DNA of 64,000 nt from Dactylis glomerata (Eukaryota; Streptophyta; Magnoliopsida; Poales; Poaceae). Location: contig QXEO01000236.1 of assembly GCA_007115705.1 (NCBI GenBank), positions 5,243,434-5,307,433 of the forward strand. The letters run 5' to 3'. The notes beneath the pieces were generated by a model. The model saw only the letters and a list, made by a program, of their open reading frames with translations, was not told where the DNA came from and did not search any database. Of this stretch, positions 20,982 through 32,179 are shown piece by piece (positions within the stretch are counted from its first letter, which is position 1; each line of letters begins with the position of its first letter). A program made the position numbers and the translations under genes.

Positions 20982-23725
20982 ATGGGCAAGAGAGGCTCAA
21001 CTGCGGCCGGTGTCGCCACCGGCACCGCCACCAAGAAGGCCAAGACCGCGGACACCGACACCTCCGTCATCGGTAACTGGGTCCAAACCAAGATTGGGGA
21101 CAAGGAGTTGTCCAACGCCGAGAAGATCGGCCTTCTCAAGAACGATCCGGCGGAGTCGCTCATCGCCTGTCCAGAAATCATTCCCCGGCCACCTCCAGGC
21201 TTCCGGGTAATTTTCCTTGCCTTCATGCTGCGAGGGCTATCGCTTCCCCCACACCCTTTTCTTCGTGGCCTCCTCTTCGCGTATGGGATTCAGCTTCATG
21301 ATCTGAATCCCAATACGATTCTGCACATTGCGTGTTTTATCACACTATGTGAGTGTTTCTTGGGGATCGAGCCCCACTGGGCGCTTTGGCGCTGGATTTT
21401 CACCATCTGGCACCCCCTGCGCTATCAGACTAGCGGCTTTAGCTGCCAGGTGCGCCTGGACGTGCCGTACTTGAACCTACAGACGCCCAAAAACAACCCC
21501 GGCTGGAGGACGAAATGGTTCTATGCCAAGGATAAGTCCTCCGCTGGTGAAGACTTCGGGCTTGAGGAGTTTCGAGCCACCACAGCCCTTCGACCCCGGG
21601 TGTCTTGGAGGCACGAGCTTTCTGATGAAGAAATGAAAATCACTGAGCCCCTGATAGAGAAAATCCAGCAGCTTCGAGCCACATCCAAGAAAGAACTTTC
21701 GGGCATCCAGCTCATTCGCACGTTCATAGAGCGTCGGGTCCAACCGCTCGCTGCTCGGGCCCACTGCATGTGGGACTACACCGATCGCCGAGACCCGACA
21801 TGAATTTCTTCTGATGAGCCGAGGGAGGCGGAGATTGATGACAGTGTTCGCGCTGTCACCAACATAAAGAAGAAAGCGTTCATGCCGAAAGCCTTCGGCG
21901 CAGTGGCCTTCAGCAAGTCCTTCCCCTGCACTGAGGTATGCTCTTTGTCTTAGCCGAATGTTTCTTTTCTACTATAGTCTTGTTGACCAGGATCGAATGT
22001 GATGGGAGTATCTGCTCAGGTTGTCAACATAGCCCAATGCTATCTGCCCCAACCCGATGATGGTGAATACCCCGGGCGCGATTTCATCGAGGTTCTAGAG
22101 GAATCGACTTCTGCTGCAACCTCGCCGTCGCGAGCATCGACAAAGAGGAAACAGGTTGTGGATACTGACATCGTCGAAGATTCAGAAGATCTTGGTGACA
22201 CCCACTTCTCTTCTGGTGACGATGATGACAGCGTGATTCCGGCCAAGCCTCTGGATAGCCGCCCTCCTCTTCGAGTTGGGAAGAAGATTCTTCTGAAATT
22301 TGGTCTCGACGCATCGTAAGTTATCAAACTTCTTTCTTGTATGATTTTGTCTTTAGTTGACTGCATCGTTTTGACTTCGACGCCTGCTTCAGATCTTCAA
22401 CCGAGGAGACTTCGGCGAGCCAGGGTGATCATGATCGATACCAAGTTCGACCCCACGATTCCACCCTCGAGCAGACCGCGGACTCGCAAGAGAAAGTAGC
22501 TGGAGACGCCACGCCGGGGGATCTCCCGAAGCCGTCACCCCCTCCGAAGAAAAAGATGATCGAGCCTGAACTTGTTCTGGTCTCCTCCTCTGGCGAACCT
22601 TCCGGTCCCAAACGCCATGTAAGCCCAAAGATTCTAGTTTTGTGATTCTGGTATTTGCCTATCAGTAGCCCCCGAGGGTGAGTCTATCTGTTTACACTTG
22701 GGCTTGCCCTGAAAACAATTATTCGAGATTCATCTTTGCTTCTGCTTGTTTAGCCCATTGTCAGGGACTTATCGAAGGTGTGCAAGAACTTTCTTGCTCT
22801 AGAGGAAGAAAACCATCGATTATCAGCGCAGCTGGAAGATGTGCGCCGTAAGTGATATCCTCTACCATCCAGCTTTTTGTTTTGGCACCTGTTACTTCTG
22901 TTCTTAGTCTACTATCCCTCGAATGGGCAGGAATTGCGACTCAGGCGGCCGCCGACAAGACATCACTAAAAGCTCAACTGGACGATCTTGCGGCTGAAAA
23001 ATCTGTGTTGACGGCAAAAGCTGATGGGCTGGCCGGCGAGGTTGCCCGGCTTAATGCTGAATCGACCAAGGCTCAAGAGCTTGCCACTCAGCGTCGTCTG
23101 GAGGCTGAGTCTAAGGAGAAGGGCCTGCACCAACGCTTGCAGGCCGCCCTCGATACCTTGTGCGGTAAGCCTTTGTCATCTCTTTATTAAGTGATTTGTG
23201 TCGATTACTTCCAATCCTGACTGGGGATCTTGCTTCTTCGTGAAGCTGCTGCTGAATTGGATGCCGGGGTGATGAAGGAGCCCGCTGGGCTCAAGTCGAG
23301 TGTTGGTGAGAGATCTCCTGGCGAAGGTGTGGCCGACACTTGACCGCGTTCGCGACGTCTCCATTCCTAAGTCGACCAGCAACACCATGGCCGGTATCCT
23401 CGAAGCCCTGGCGGTGAAGGCAGACGGCGATGACCCTTTAGTTGTTGCGGTTCACCGACAGGTAACTATCGGCTCCGAGTTTATCTTCTCTATGCTGATG
23501 ATGCACGGGGTTGAGTTTGACGCCGACAAGGTCATGGGCACATACCCGAAGGACAAGGACAGGCGCGATATTGCTCCCAAGGCCTATCTTGAGCGCACCC
23601 GTAACTTGTCTGCCCGGATGACGAGCTTCCTGGCGGAAAGGAACGAAAAGAGGGCGGCGGCACGGGCTCGTAAGCGTAGCACGTCAGGTGCACCTTCCAG
23701 CAGGGCCACCGGTAGTTCGACTTAG
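20982..23725 (+). pseudogene. First antisense accessory gene of element A (putative gypsy-type transposon domain)
   Basis: It starts at the ATG at 20982 (context gcctccatgg). Exons inferred from gt-ag borders and frame: 20982-21935, 21991-22315, 22393-22618, 22754-22847, 22931-23164 and 23246-23725 with the stop. Exon 1 holds the PF04195-type domain (PPPGFRVIFLAFMLRGLSLP, LHIACFITLCECFLGIEPHW). Exon 2 is acidic and serine-rich, exons 4-5 look like a coiled coil (AQLDDLAAEKSVLTAKADGL), and the C-terminus is basic (EKRAAARARKR). A TGA at 21801-21803 and an apparent one-base loss near 21994 break it, so this copy is inactive. Intron-bearing genes inside an LTR element can only persist if the introns are antisense to the genomic RNA, which fits the orientation. 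Confidence 0.75.
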
Positions 23726-23903
23726 TTTCCGATGAACTTGCTGTGTTTGTAATTGACAGTGTGATGCCACTTCGGAGGTTGTGGCTAGCTTTTGAACATC
23801 GCTTATTGTAAAACTGCTGCTGTTATTTTGCCACTTTCCCGCGATGTACTTTGCACTTGTTTGCGTCTCGATTACCAATGACTGCTTGTGACTGGGGCCT
23901 CCT

Positions 23904-24752
23904 GTGCAGGGTACGTCCGCTGGCCCCGATGCCTGGCCTGTTTCATATGAGACGGTCGCTAGCTCTTCCCGCGCTGTTGAAAGGAGAGTACCTTCCTTGA
24001 GCGAGCTCTCTTTGATTCGATCCTTGCGTGACCAACTTAAGAACGCGAAGCATCAGCTGAAGATAGTCACTGCCAAAGTCGACGTTGCTCTTTCCAAGGC
24101 TTCGCGGGCTACAGATGCCGAAAAGTTCCTCCTCGAGGAAATCGAGAACCTTGGGAAAGCCATGAAATGTTAGTATTTCGAGCTCTTGATCGATTTTTGC
24201 TCCATGTTCGCTAGTCGTGACCTTCTTCCTATTCCTGTAGATGTATGCCTCGAGAGCGAAGCCGAAGCCCGGTGCATAAACGCGCACCTTCGTGCAGCTC
24301 AGACGCATGCTAATTCGATTGCTGATAGCTTCTGGGCTGACCGATCGAAAGCGATGAAGCTGACAGTGCTCCAAGATCGGATCGCCCAAGCTGGAGTCCT
24401 GGCCGAGAGGATCCGTGCCGCCCGCGCGTGTGTGCACGAGGCGATGTTTCCTTTGAACAATCAGCCCGATGGACTCCCCGCGCTGCTTGATTGATTCGAG
24501 AACGGCGAAGCTGTCTATCGCTTTGTTCGCGAGCATCTTTGCTGCGGGGCTTTGGTCACCCTTTCCTTCGTGCGCGCCCATTATCCTGAGGTCGACCTGG
24601 AACTGTTGAAGATGCTCCCTCCAACTCCTAGTGGCCGTGTTGACATGGATGCTCTCTATGCTGTTTGTAGAGACACTGCCGATTGTATCGCTCGGCAGAT
24701 CATCACCGAGAGTGATCGCCAGAGAGCAAATCAGGCTGGTTTGGTAACTTAG
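23904..24752 (+). pseudogene. Second antisense accessory gene of element A
   Basis: Pieces: 23910-24166 after a good acceptor (tcctgtgcag), with SELSLIRSLRDQLKNAKHQL looking like a coiled coil; then 24241-24752 with a TGA at 24492-24494 and the ending SDRQRANQAGLVT. Donor (aaatgttagt) and acceptor (attcctgtag) words separate the two pieces. It may be the distal part of one long gene with 20982-23725 or a separate gene. I cannot tell, because that gene ends in its own stop at 23725 and no clear start is seen at 23904. Function unknown. Confidence 0.55.
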
Positions 24753-24851
24753 ATTTTTAATATTGTTTGGAATGCATGCCTGTATCTTGGGAAGTTCTTA
24801 AGAATGCTGTACAAATTTTGATGAGTCATGTAGGTCAAGGGATGGAGCCCC

Positions 24852-25013
24852 GAGCGTAGGCCGAAGGGCGAAGCCCCTGAGCGGAGGTCGAAGGACGAAG
24901 CCCCCAAGCGTTGGTCGAAGGGCGAAGCCCCCGAGCATAGGTCGAAGGGCGAAACCCCCGAGCGTAGGCCGAAGGGAGAAGCCCCTGAGCGTAGGTTGAG
25001 CAATTTTTTAAGG
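24852..25013. repeat. 27-bp minisatellite between convergent ends of pol and the antisense genes
   Basis: Six units of the form gagcgtagg, ccgaagggcg, aagccccc lie head to tail. Differences are single bases (gagcggagg, aagcgttgg, gagcatagg). A diverged seventh unit with an insertion runs to about 25023. The array sits exactly between the end of the antisense gene (24752) and the end of integrase (25153). Confidence 0.9.
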
Positions 25014-25152
25014 CGAAGCCCCCAAGTATGGGTCAGACGATGATATGAGGAAGTGTACTTTATTGCTTGGCGCCGAGGGCGCAATGGTTGAGCATGGTCT
25101 GCTGCCGACGCTTAATTACAGAGAGAAAGGAGGGGGAGGAAGTGTGCTGATT

Positions 25153-26318
25153 CTAAGGATAGAATCGACGCAACTGCTGTGCGTTCCATGGGTTTTCGAT
25201 GTCCACCCCTGTCTTGGGGTCACGAAGCCGATACGCGCCTCCTGGGATTGCTTCGTGGACGAGGGATGGGCCTTCCCATGGTGACTCCAACTTCGATGTG
25301 CTTGCTTGTTTGAGGCGAAGCACAAGATTGCCGGGCTCGAAGGACCGTCCGCGTACCCGTCTGCTATGGTAATTGCGGAGGTTCTGCTGATAAACTGTTG
25401 ATCTAATGAGGGCTACGTCTCGCGCTTCGTCCAGCAGATCGCGGCGTCTTCTAGCGCGATCTGTGCATCTTCTTCGACATAGGCCTCAACGCGAGGTGCA
25501 CCGCATCGCACATCCGTAGGAAGCACCGCTTCTGCCCCGAATAGCAGGAAGAACGGTGTGTAGCCGGTTGAAGCGTTGGGCGTTGTTCGCAGGCTCCAGA
25601 GCACCGAAGGTAGCTCCTCGACCCAAGCGCCTACTGCGCGTTTGAGAGGTCGAAGGAGTCGCTTTTTGAGACCGCCGCAAACTAGCCCATTAGCCTTTTT
25701 GACCTGGCCATTGGACTTGGGATGCGCCACCTATGCGTACTTTATCTTGATGCCGAGTTCTTTGGCGAACTGCTGGAATTCACCTGCGGTGAAGTTGGTG
25801 CCGTTGTTGGTGATGATGCTAGTTGGCATGCTGTATCGGTAAACGATAGACTCGAAAAACTTGACCGCTGTGGTTGCTTCCTGATTGGTGACTGGGACAG
25901 CTTCGATCCACTTGGAGAACTTGTCGATGGCGACCAGCAGGTAAGTGTGGTTTCCTCGAGATGACTTGGGCAGGGGTCCTACTTGGTCAAGTCCCCATTG
26001 TGCAAAAGGCCACGCAATGGGTATGGTGCGCAGTTCCGATGCTGGTGCATGAGGCTTCGTGGCGAATCGCTGGCAGGCATCGCAATGTTGGACGATGTTC
26101 TTGGCGTCGTGGAGGGCCGAGAGCCAGTAGAACCCCGACCGAAAAGCCTTGGCGATGAGGGTTCGACTGCTGGCGTGATGCCCGCAGGTTCCTTCATGAA
26201 TGTCCCGAAGGAGGGCGATTCCGTCCTCTGGTGCTATGCACCATTGGAGAACTCCTGTCGTGCTGCGCTTGTAGAGTTCCCCGTTGATTATCGTGAAGGC
26301 CTTGGAGCGCCGTATGAT
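25153..26318 (-). pseudogene. Integrase region of element A, catalytically dead
   Basis: The minus strand encodes the integrase core and C-terminal region, from CQRFATKPHAPASELRTIPI through YLLVAIDKFSKWIEAVPVTN and YTPFFLLFGAEAVLPTD to a stop TAG at 25153-25155 after NAQQLRRFYP. The catalytic triad is damaged. The usual TDNG reads TNNG (codon 25806-25808, Asp to Asn), and the usual GQVERANG reads GQVKKANG (codon 25698-25700, Glu to Lys). A TAG stop lies at 25731-25733, just before VAHPKSNGQ. All three changes are G-to-A or C-to-T, as expected from decay of methylated DNA. Confidence 0.85.
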
Positions 26319-28324
26319 CTATCGGCGGTGGATAGTATCTTCCGGGAGTTTGCCTCGAGTCAGGTATGCTAGGTACGGCTTCGTCCAAATCGCTTCGATG
26401 AGCATGACTTTGGCTGTTTCTTCGGATAGGTCCTCTGTTCCCACTGCTGGGGCAGGACCTGATTGCGTAGCCCCCGAGCGTGTTGCTAACGCCGGGTCGA
26501 TGGCTGGCTTGATCTTGACGGAGCGCTCGAATATCTCCTCGAAGAAGACTCCTGGTGGTATCGACAAACACTTGGAGCCGATGTTGGCCAAGTTGTCTGC
26601 CTCTTCATTGCTTTCCCTGCCGATGACCCTTTGAAGTCGCCTTCGAGCTTGTCGTACATTGCACGATATGCGATCATGTTTGCACAGGTCGCGTCGCACT
26701 CTTTCATGACTTGTTGGGCGATGAGGTTCGAGTCTCCGTGGATCTTGATGCGAGTGGCGCCGCAGGCTTTCGCAATACGCATGCCATGTAGAACAGCTTC
26801 GTACTCTGCTTCATTGTTCGAGGGGTTCACGAAATGCATGCGTAGGACGTAGCACATCTTGTCTCCCTATGGCGAAACGAGGATCACTCCTGCTCCTGCT
26901 CCCGAAACTCGCTTGGATCCGTCGACGTATATGGTCCAACAGTTCGACAGGTCCGAGAGTTCGGGCAACTGCGCTTCTGTCCATTCGGCTATGAAATTTG
27001 GCAAGACCTGCGACTTGATTGCCGACTGTCGCTGGTACGTGATCTCCCAGGGCCCGAGGGTGATTCCCCATAGCGAAACGCGCCCCGTAGTGTCAGGGTT
27101 GTTAAGGATACTGGACACTGGAGTCGAAACCACTACTATGATTGAGTGACACTCGAAGTAATGCGGCAACTTATTCCCCGTCATGTAGATGGCGTACGCC
27201 AACTTCTGGTAATGCAGGTATCTTTGCTTGGTCGGGGACAGGACCTCACTGAGATAGTACACCGGCCTCTATACTCCTTGCTCCTTGCCATCTTCTGCTC
27301 ACTCGACCACCAAAGCGGTACTGACAACTTGATTCGTGGCCGCTATGTAGAGCAACATCGGCTCTTTTTCTCGAGGAGTGACTAGGATCGGGGACGTCGA
27401 AAGGCGGCGCTTAAGGTCGTCGAACGCGGCCTGTGCCTCCTCTGTCCATGTGAACTTGTCCGTCTTCCGGAGTAGCCGATAGAAGGGAAGAGCCTTTTCG
27501 CCGAGCTTGCTTATAAAGCGGCTAAGCGCTGCTAGTCGACCTGTCAACTGCTGGACATGTCAAAGCGTCTTCGGCGGCTGCATGTTGATGATAGCTTGAA
27601 TCTTCTCTGGATTGCCCTTGATTCCTCTTTCAGATATTAGGTAGCCCAGCAGCTGTCCTGTGGGCACCCCGAAGGAACACTTCTTTGGGTTGAGCTTGAT
27701 GCTGTAGCGGTCGAGGTTGGCGAAGGTTTCTCGCAGATCTTCGAGCAAACTGTCTGCCTTTGAGGACTTTATAACGATGTCGTCGACGTAGACTTCGATA
27801 TTGCGGCCGATCTGCTTCTTCAAGCACGCTTGCATACACCGTTGATAGGTGGCTCCAGCGTTCTTGAGCCCGAAGGGCATCGTCATGCAGCAGTATACCC
27901 CATGTGGGGTTATGAATGCCGTCTTGTCCTCGTCCTCGACCTTTAGCCTTATCTGGTTGTACCCAGAATATGCGTCGAGAAACGAGAGGCGCTCGCATCT
28001 AGCGGTGGAGTCGATGATCTGGTCGATTCGAGGTAGAGGGAAGTAGTCTTTCGGGCAGTGCTTGTTCAGCACCGTGAAGTCGATGCACATTCTATAGATC
28101 TTGGTGTCCTTCTTCACTACCATGACTGGTGGTGAAAGCCAGGTGGCCTCCTTTATCTCTCTGATGAATTTCGCCTCGAGGAGGCGATTTATCTCTTCGC
28201 CATCGCTCGGGCCTTTTCTGGGTTGTAGCGACGCATTGACTGCTTGATTGGCTTTGCGTTCAGAAAGATCTTTAGCTCGTGCTCGGCGAGTTCCCTGGGG
28301 ATGCCTAGCATATCTGCTGGACAC
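26319..28324 (-). pseudogene. Reverse transcriptase and RNase H region of element A
   Basis: RT spans 28324-27560 with IYRMCIDFTVLNKHCPKDYF, MPFGLKNAGATYQRCM and the YVDDIVIKSSK active site. A TGA at 27560-27562 interrupts the frame before a thumb-type region (RLAALSRFISKLGEKALPFY) ending at 27299. RNase H pieces include PVYYLSEVLSPTKQRY, then WTIYVDGSKRVSGAGAG (to 26867) and NNEAEYEAVLHGMRIAKACG. The last linker to integrase ends near 26319. A one-base loss near 28200 shifts the frame between the protease-RT linker and RT. The domain content fits a Tat/Athila-type Gypsy pol, in which a second RNase H-like domain is known. Confidence 0.88.
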
Positions 28325-28374
28325 CAGGCGAACATCCTCCAGTGCTCACGGAGGAACTCGACAAGCGCGCTTTC

Positions 28375-28958
28375 CTATGCGGGGGAGAGGGAATTCGACA
28401 CCCGCACGGTCTTGGTCGGATCCGTCGGGTGGATCTGATGCTCTCGAGTATCTTTGCTGGCGTCGAATGAGAGCTCTGGGGTGTTCTGTTGCGCCGGTGG
28501 ATCGACGTCCATGCTGGTGCTCTCCCTGATATGGTGGAGCTCTTCATGTACTCCGAATGTCTGGGGCATGCTGTTGAAGTCCTTGTCGCAGTTTTCCGAG
28601 CGGGCGAAGCTTCTGCTGATCGTCAGTGGTCCTTTGTTTGCGGGCATCCGCAGCTTGAGGTAAGCATAATGCGGTACCACCATAAATCGGGCAAACGCTG
28701 GTCGCCCGAGGATAGCGTGATATTGCGAGGGCCAGTCGACCACCTCGAACTCGATCTTCTCCTTCCTAAAATTTGACGGAGTACCGAAAATAATGTCCAG
28801 GTGTATTGCCCCTAGCGGATATGTCGGCTTCCCTGGGATGATGCCATGGAAGGACGTTTCTGTCGGCAAGAGGTTGTCCATCGGGATCTTGATCTTCCGC
28901 AATGTGTCTGCATAGATGAGGTTCAAGCTGCTCCCTCCATCCATGAACACTTTTTTTT
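28375..28958 (-). pseudogene. Protease region of element A
   Basis: The active site reads VFMDGGSSLNLIYADTL. DGGSS instead of DTGA/DSGA is normal for this plant group. It continues with FEVVDWPSQYHAILGRPAF and ends at a TAG (28375-28377) that interrupts an otherwise continuous frame towards RT. The frame upstream (GGFTSKKK) joins only after a one-base shift in the run of eight A (28951-28958 on the minus strand), a homopolymer error or mutation. Confidence 0.85.
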
Positions 28959-29132
28959 GGAGGTGAAGCCTCCTATCTGCGCTTCGAGGACCAAGGCGTG
29001 GTGTCCAGGGCGCAGGATCTTCGGTGGATGATCTGACCGGTCGAAGCCGATCGGATGCTCTGACCAGTTCAAATATTCGGGCGTGGCAGGCGGTGCGTGT
29101 TCGGCATGGAATACCTCTCTTGCACGCTTCCG

Positions 29133-30714
29133 CTAGACTTTATTCGTCGGGCGCCCTCTTGGAATCATGGGCACGAAGCCTCGTGGTGGCGGGAACGCCT
29201 CTTCTTCGACGGCTGGCTGCTGTGGCTCGACTTGCTGGATCGTGGCGGCCTGATGGCCCTGTTGTACCACATTTGCTGGCGGGTTAGGCGGTGGTGGTGG
29301 AGCGTTGTAAGCTATCGCACCTGCCACCGGCTGCTCACTTTGCATCCTCTCCTGAAGTGCTCGACTGAGGCGAAGGAATTCCCTGCACTCAATGAGGAGA
29401 TGAGCGGGTCTTCGCACTCCATCTTTATTGAGGTACGTGTGTCTTGTGCACCCCCCCATCGAGCATCTCTTTTGCTGACAGCTGTGGCTGATCACGTCGT
29501 CGGCGCCACTCCATTTTTGGCCTCGAATCGCGGCCAGCGCTCCTACTACTACTGCCGTAGTAGTTGTTCCCTCGTCGCGGTCCGTCGCGATTATCATCAC
29601 GGTCCTCGTTCACGTAGCCTGCCGCTACCATATCCGTGGCGTCCGCGTCGTCGTAGCGGTTCCGACGACCTTTCTTTCGGGAGCTGGTGTGAAACTGATC
29701 TTTTGCATCGATGTCACGCTCTGCTGATCGGCAGCGGCTTCTAGGTGCCGCGATGGAATCTTCTCCATCAGCCCACTCGTTCGCCAAGCTCATGAGATGA
29801 TCGACGGTCTTTGGCTTGGAGAGCCCCAGCTCCTCCTTGAAGTCGCGTCGGATGAGACCGTCCCGAAAGGCGTCGATGGCTCTCTCGGGCGAAATATTTT
29901 CCGCCGTGTTGCGGAGGCTGATCCATCGTGAGATGTATGACCTCAGATTTTCTCCGGTCCTCTGCACACACAGGCGCAACTCTTCGAACGACGTGAACCA
30001 TCGTGAGGTGCCTCAAAAGTTGGCGATGAACGCTTGCCGAAACTCCTCCCAAGAGCGAATGTTGTCCGGAGCAAGGTTGTTCAGCCACGCCCTTGCGTTG
30101 TCCTTCAAGTGCAGTGATAGCAACTGGAGAGCGTTATCTCTAGATCCGCCGCCGATGGTGACGGCGGTCATGAAGTCATCGAGCCAAATTCGAGGGTCCT
30201 GCTGCCCATTGAACTTGACTACACTGTTGCTAAGCTTGATGCCTTTCGGCAATCGTGTGGAACGGATCAGGAGGCTAAAGCACTCCGCTCCGCACAGCCC
30301 ATCGTGATTACCGCCAAACGCTTCTAGATCGCGTTCCTCCTCGAAGCGACGCGCATCGCGTCGTGCACGTCCGTTGTCGGCTCTGTTCTGAGCCAAGCCA
30401 TGTCGAAGCTCCCCGTTGATAGGTTCCACCACTTGAGTCCTGGGCGCGGCTGCTGGCGCTGCTGCTGGGTGTCTGGGCTGTTCGACTGGTGGGATGGCCC
30501 TTCTCGGCATCGTTTCGCGCCCTTGGTTAGCTGTGCCTTGAAGCACCCTAACTCCTTCGAGCGCCAGATTCCGCAGATGCCTCATATGCTCATCGTCGTT
30601 GGCTGCGTTCGCAGCAATATATGCTGATGTTGCCATGATCGCAGCTTCCTTGGTCTTGGGCAGCAGAGCTGCTTCATTAAACTCTGCCTCCAAATTTTGG
30701 GCGATGTTGTGCAT
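29133..30714 (-). pseudogene. Gag of element A with a stop and a frameshift
   Basis: The first part (30714-30013) contains the capsid-type retrotransposon gag domain (WLDDFMTAVTIGGGSRDNAL, HLKDNARAWLNNLAPDNIRS). A TGA at 30013-30015 stands in an otherwise open frame that continues with RLCVQRTGENLRSYISRWIS and an arginine/aspartate-rich segment to 29425. A one-base change in a run of seven G (minus strand, about 29449-29455) moves the end into another frame, where a zinc-finger-like CTRHTYLNK ... HLLIEC follows. Gag would form the particle and bind RNA; this copy could not. Confidence 0.85.
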
Positions 30715-30726
30715 GTCGGCCCTAGG

Positions 30727-32157
30727 CTAGATGTGCGACCGTGTCCTATGTTGGACACTCGACGAATAGTGAGACGATCGCTCGGCCCGTCTTCTGCTGG
30801 ACGCATCAGCCTCATCCCTGCGTCGCTCCAAGATGCGCCTATCAGCGCTAATCTGGTCCTTCTGCTCCTGGACGACGAATCGGAGCGCAGCTAGCTCCTG
30901 CGGGCTCGGATTAGGGCCCATATCTGCTTCACCCGCGTACACTCTCCTTGCGTACCAGATCTGGTCTTGCGTTATGAATTGTCGACCGGTGTTTGACCGG
31001 TTTCGACCGTCATTAGATCTGTGCTCGTTCTCGTCTCCGTGCGATGCCATCATGCAATGTCCTCCGAATAGTGGGATCGAGTCATCACTGATTTCGCCCA
31101 ACGCTGGAGTATTAACGTCGTCGTCTCCGATGTAAAATCCGACCTCGATCATGATGTCAGAGTCGTAATCGATCATGTATTGATTGCTTGATGCGGCAGA
31201 TTCGCTCGAGTATGAGCTATCCGAATTGCCTATCTTCCCTCTGGCTTTAGGGTAGACATCGTCGTCGTCGTCTGAACATGTGTAGTCCGAGTACAGCCCT
31301 TTGACATAATCAGGGTCATAGGGCGCAGTACGGAGCGTGAGGGCGTTGAGAGCCCGTTCACACTCGGATATCGTCGGGTAGACAGCTGCAGTGCCTCCCC
31401 GAGGGTCTTCACAGCCGGCGATCTCGTGAGACGAGAAATCTCCGGCGCCCACGTAGTGGTACGCGTCGCAATCGACGCAGTAGGCGGTGGTTGGGGATGG
31501 AGGTGGATCTTCAAAGTCATTCGACCCTACTGATGGGGTCGAAATTTTCAGGCTTGGTTCCTCCTCCGATGACGCCAGCGGTATGGCCGTCGAGGGATTG
31601 CCCTTGATAACTGGTGACGTGCTTGTAGCCGCTGCGGGCGGCGTCGAATCACTGACGGAGATCAGCTCAGCAACTCCGTCATTGTTCACGTGGAAATTGA
31701 ACAGTCCGAAGGCCATGTCGAAGCCTCCGGTCACCGCCGAGACTGCTCCTGCCGTGCTTGAGGTAGGGTCGATGATGATCGCGGCCGGAGTAAGATCGGC
31801 GGTGCTTGGCGATGCAGTGTCGATGACGGCCGATCCAGCGATGTTGACCTCAGTTTCTGGTGAGATGGTGTTGACGACGGTCGGCACAGTGATGCCGACG
31901 GCGATGTCGATGGCGGAGTCGATGTCGTTCTTGACGTTGGTGTCGATGACGGTCGGCGCAGCGATGCCGATGGTGGTGTCGATGGTGAAGTCGATGTTGA
32001 TCTTGTCGCCGGTGTCGAAGTTGATGGCGGAGTCGATGTCGAGTGGCGATGCAGAATCGACGGCCATGGCTGATGTCGGGTCGTCGAACCTTGTCGATGC
32101 GGTGAGGTTGTCGATGGTCGGTGAAGGAGCCGGTGAATCTGTAGATCCAGATCCCAT
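30727..32157 (-). CDS. ORF1 of element A, 476 residues, in frame with gag but separated by TAG
   Basis: The first ATG after the primer-binding site is at 32157, and the frame is open to a TAG at 30727-30729. Four codons later, in the same frame, the gag ATG begins at 30714. The N-terminal third is a degenerate Asp/Ile/Val/Thr repeat (DIDSAI, GITVPTVV, GIAAPTVI). A middle cysteine/histidine cluster reads CVDCDAYHYVGAG. The C-terminus is charged and likely helical (QEQKDQISADRRILERRRDE). Either the TAG is a mutated CAG and ORF1 plus gag were one protein, or the stop regulates gag production. No known function. Confidence 0.6.
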   Translation of the reverse strand: MGSGSTDSPAPSPTIDNLTASTRFDDPTSAMAVDSASPLDIDSAINFDTGDKINIDFTIDTTIGIAAPTVIDTNVKNDIDSAIDIAVGITVPTVVNTISPETEVNIAGSAVIDTASPSTADLTPAAIIIDPTSSTAGAVSAVTGGFDMAFGLFNFHVNNDGVAELISVSDSTPPAAATSTSPVIKGNPSTAIPLASSEEEPSLKISTPSVGSNDFEDPPPSPTTAYCVDCDAYHYVGAGDFSSHEIAGCEDPRGGTAAVYPTISECERALNALTLRTAPYDPDYVKGLYSDYTCSDDDDDVYPKARGKIGNSDSSYSSESAASSNQYMIDYDSDIMIEVGFYIGDDDVNTPALGEISDDSIPLFGGHCMMASHGDENEHRSNDGRNRSNTGRQFITQDQIWYARRVYAGEADMGPNPSPQELAALRFVVQEQKDQISADRRILERRRDEADASSRRRAERSSHYSSSVQHRTRSHI

Positions 32158-32161
32158 CGTC

Positions 32162-32179
32162 CCCACGGTCGGCGCCAAT
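32162..32179 (-). other. Primer-binding site of element A
   Basis: The reverse strand reads ttggcgccgaccgtgggg directly after the LTR end (...cctcgtca). It is identical to that of element D. Confidence 0.85.

Noticed and set aside
27560..28324. RT with YVDD considered as an endogenous pararetrovirus
   Set aside because: LTRs, a primer-binding site, integrase and Tat-type antisense genes show an LTR retrotransposon; no movement-protein region is present.
29097..29744. Plus-strand 215-codon ORF opposite gag of A
   Set aside because: The minus strand encodes a recognisable gag; this frame is a shadow.
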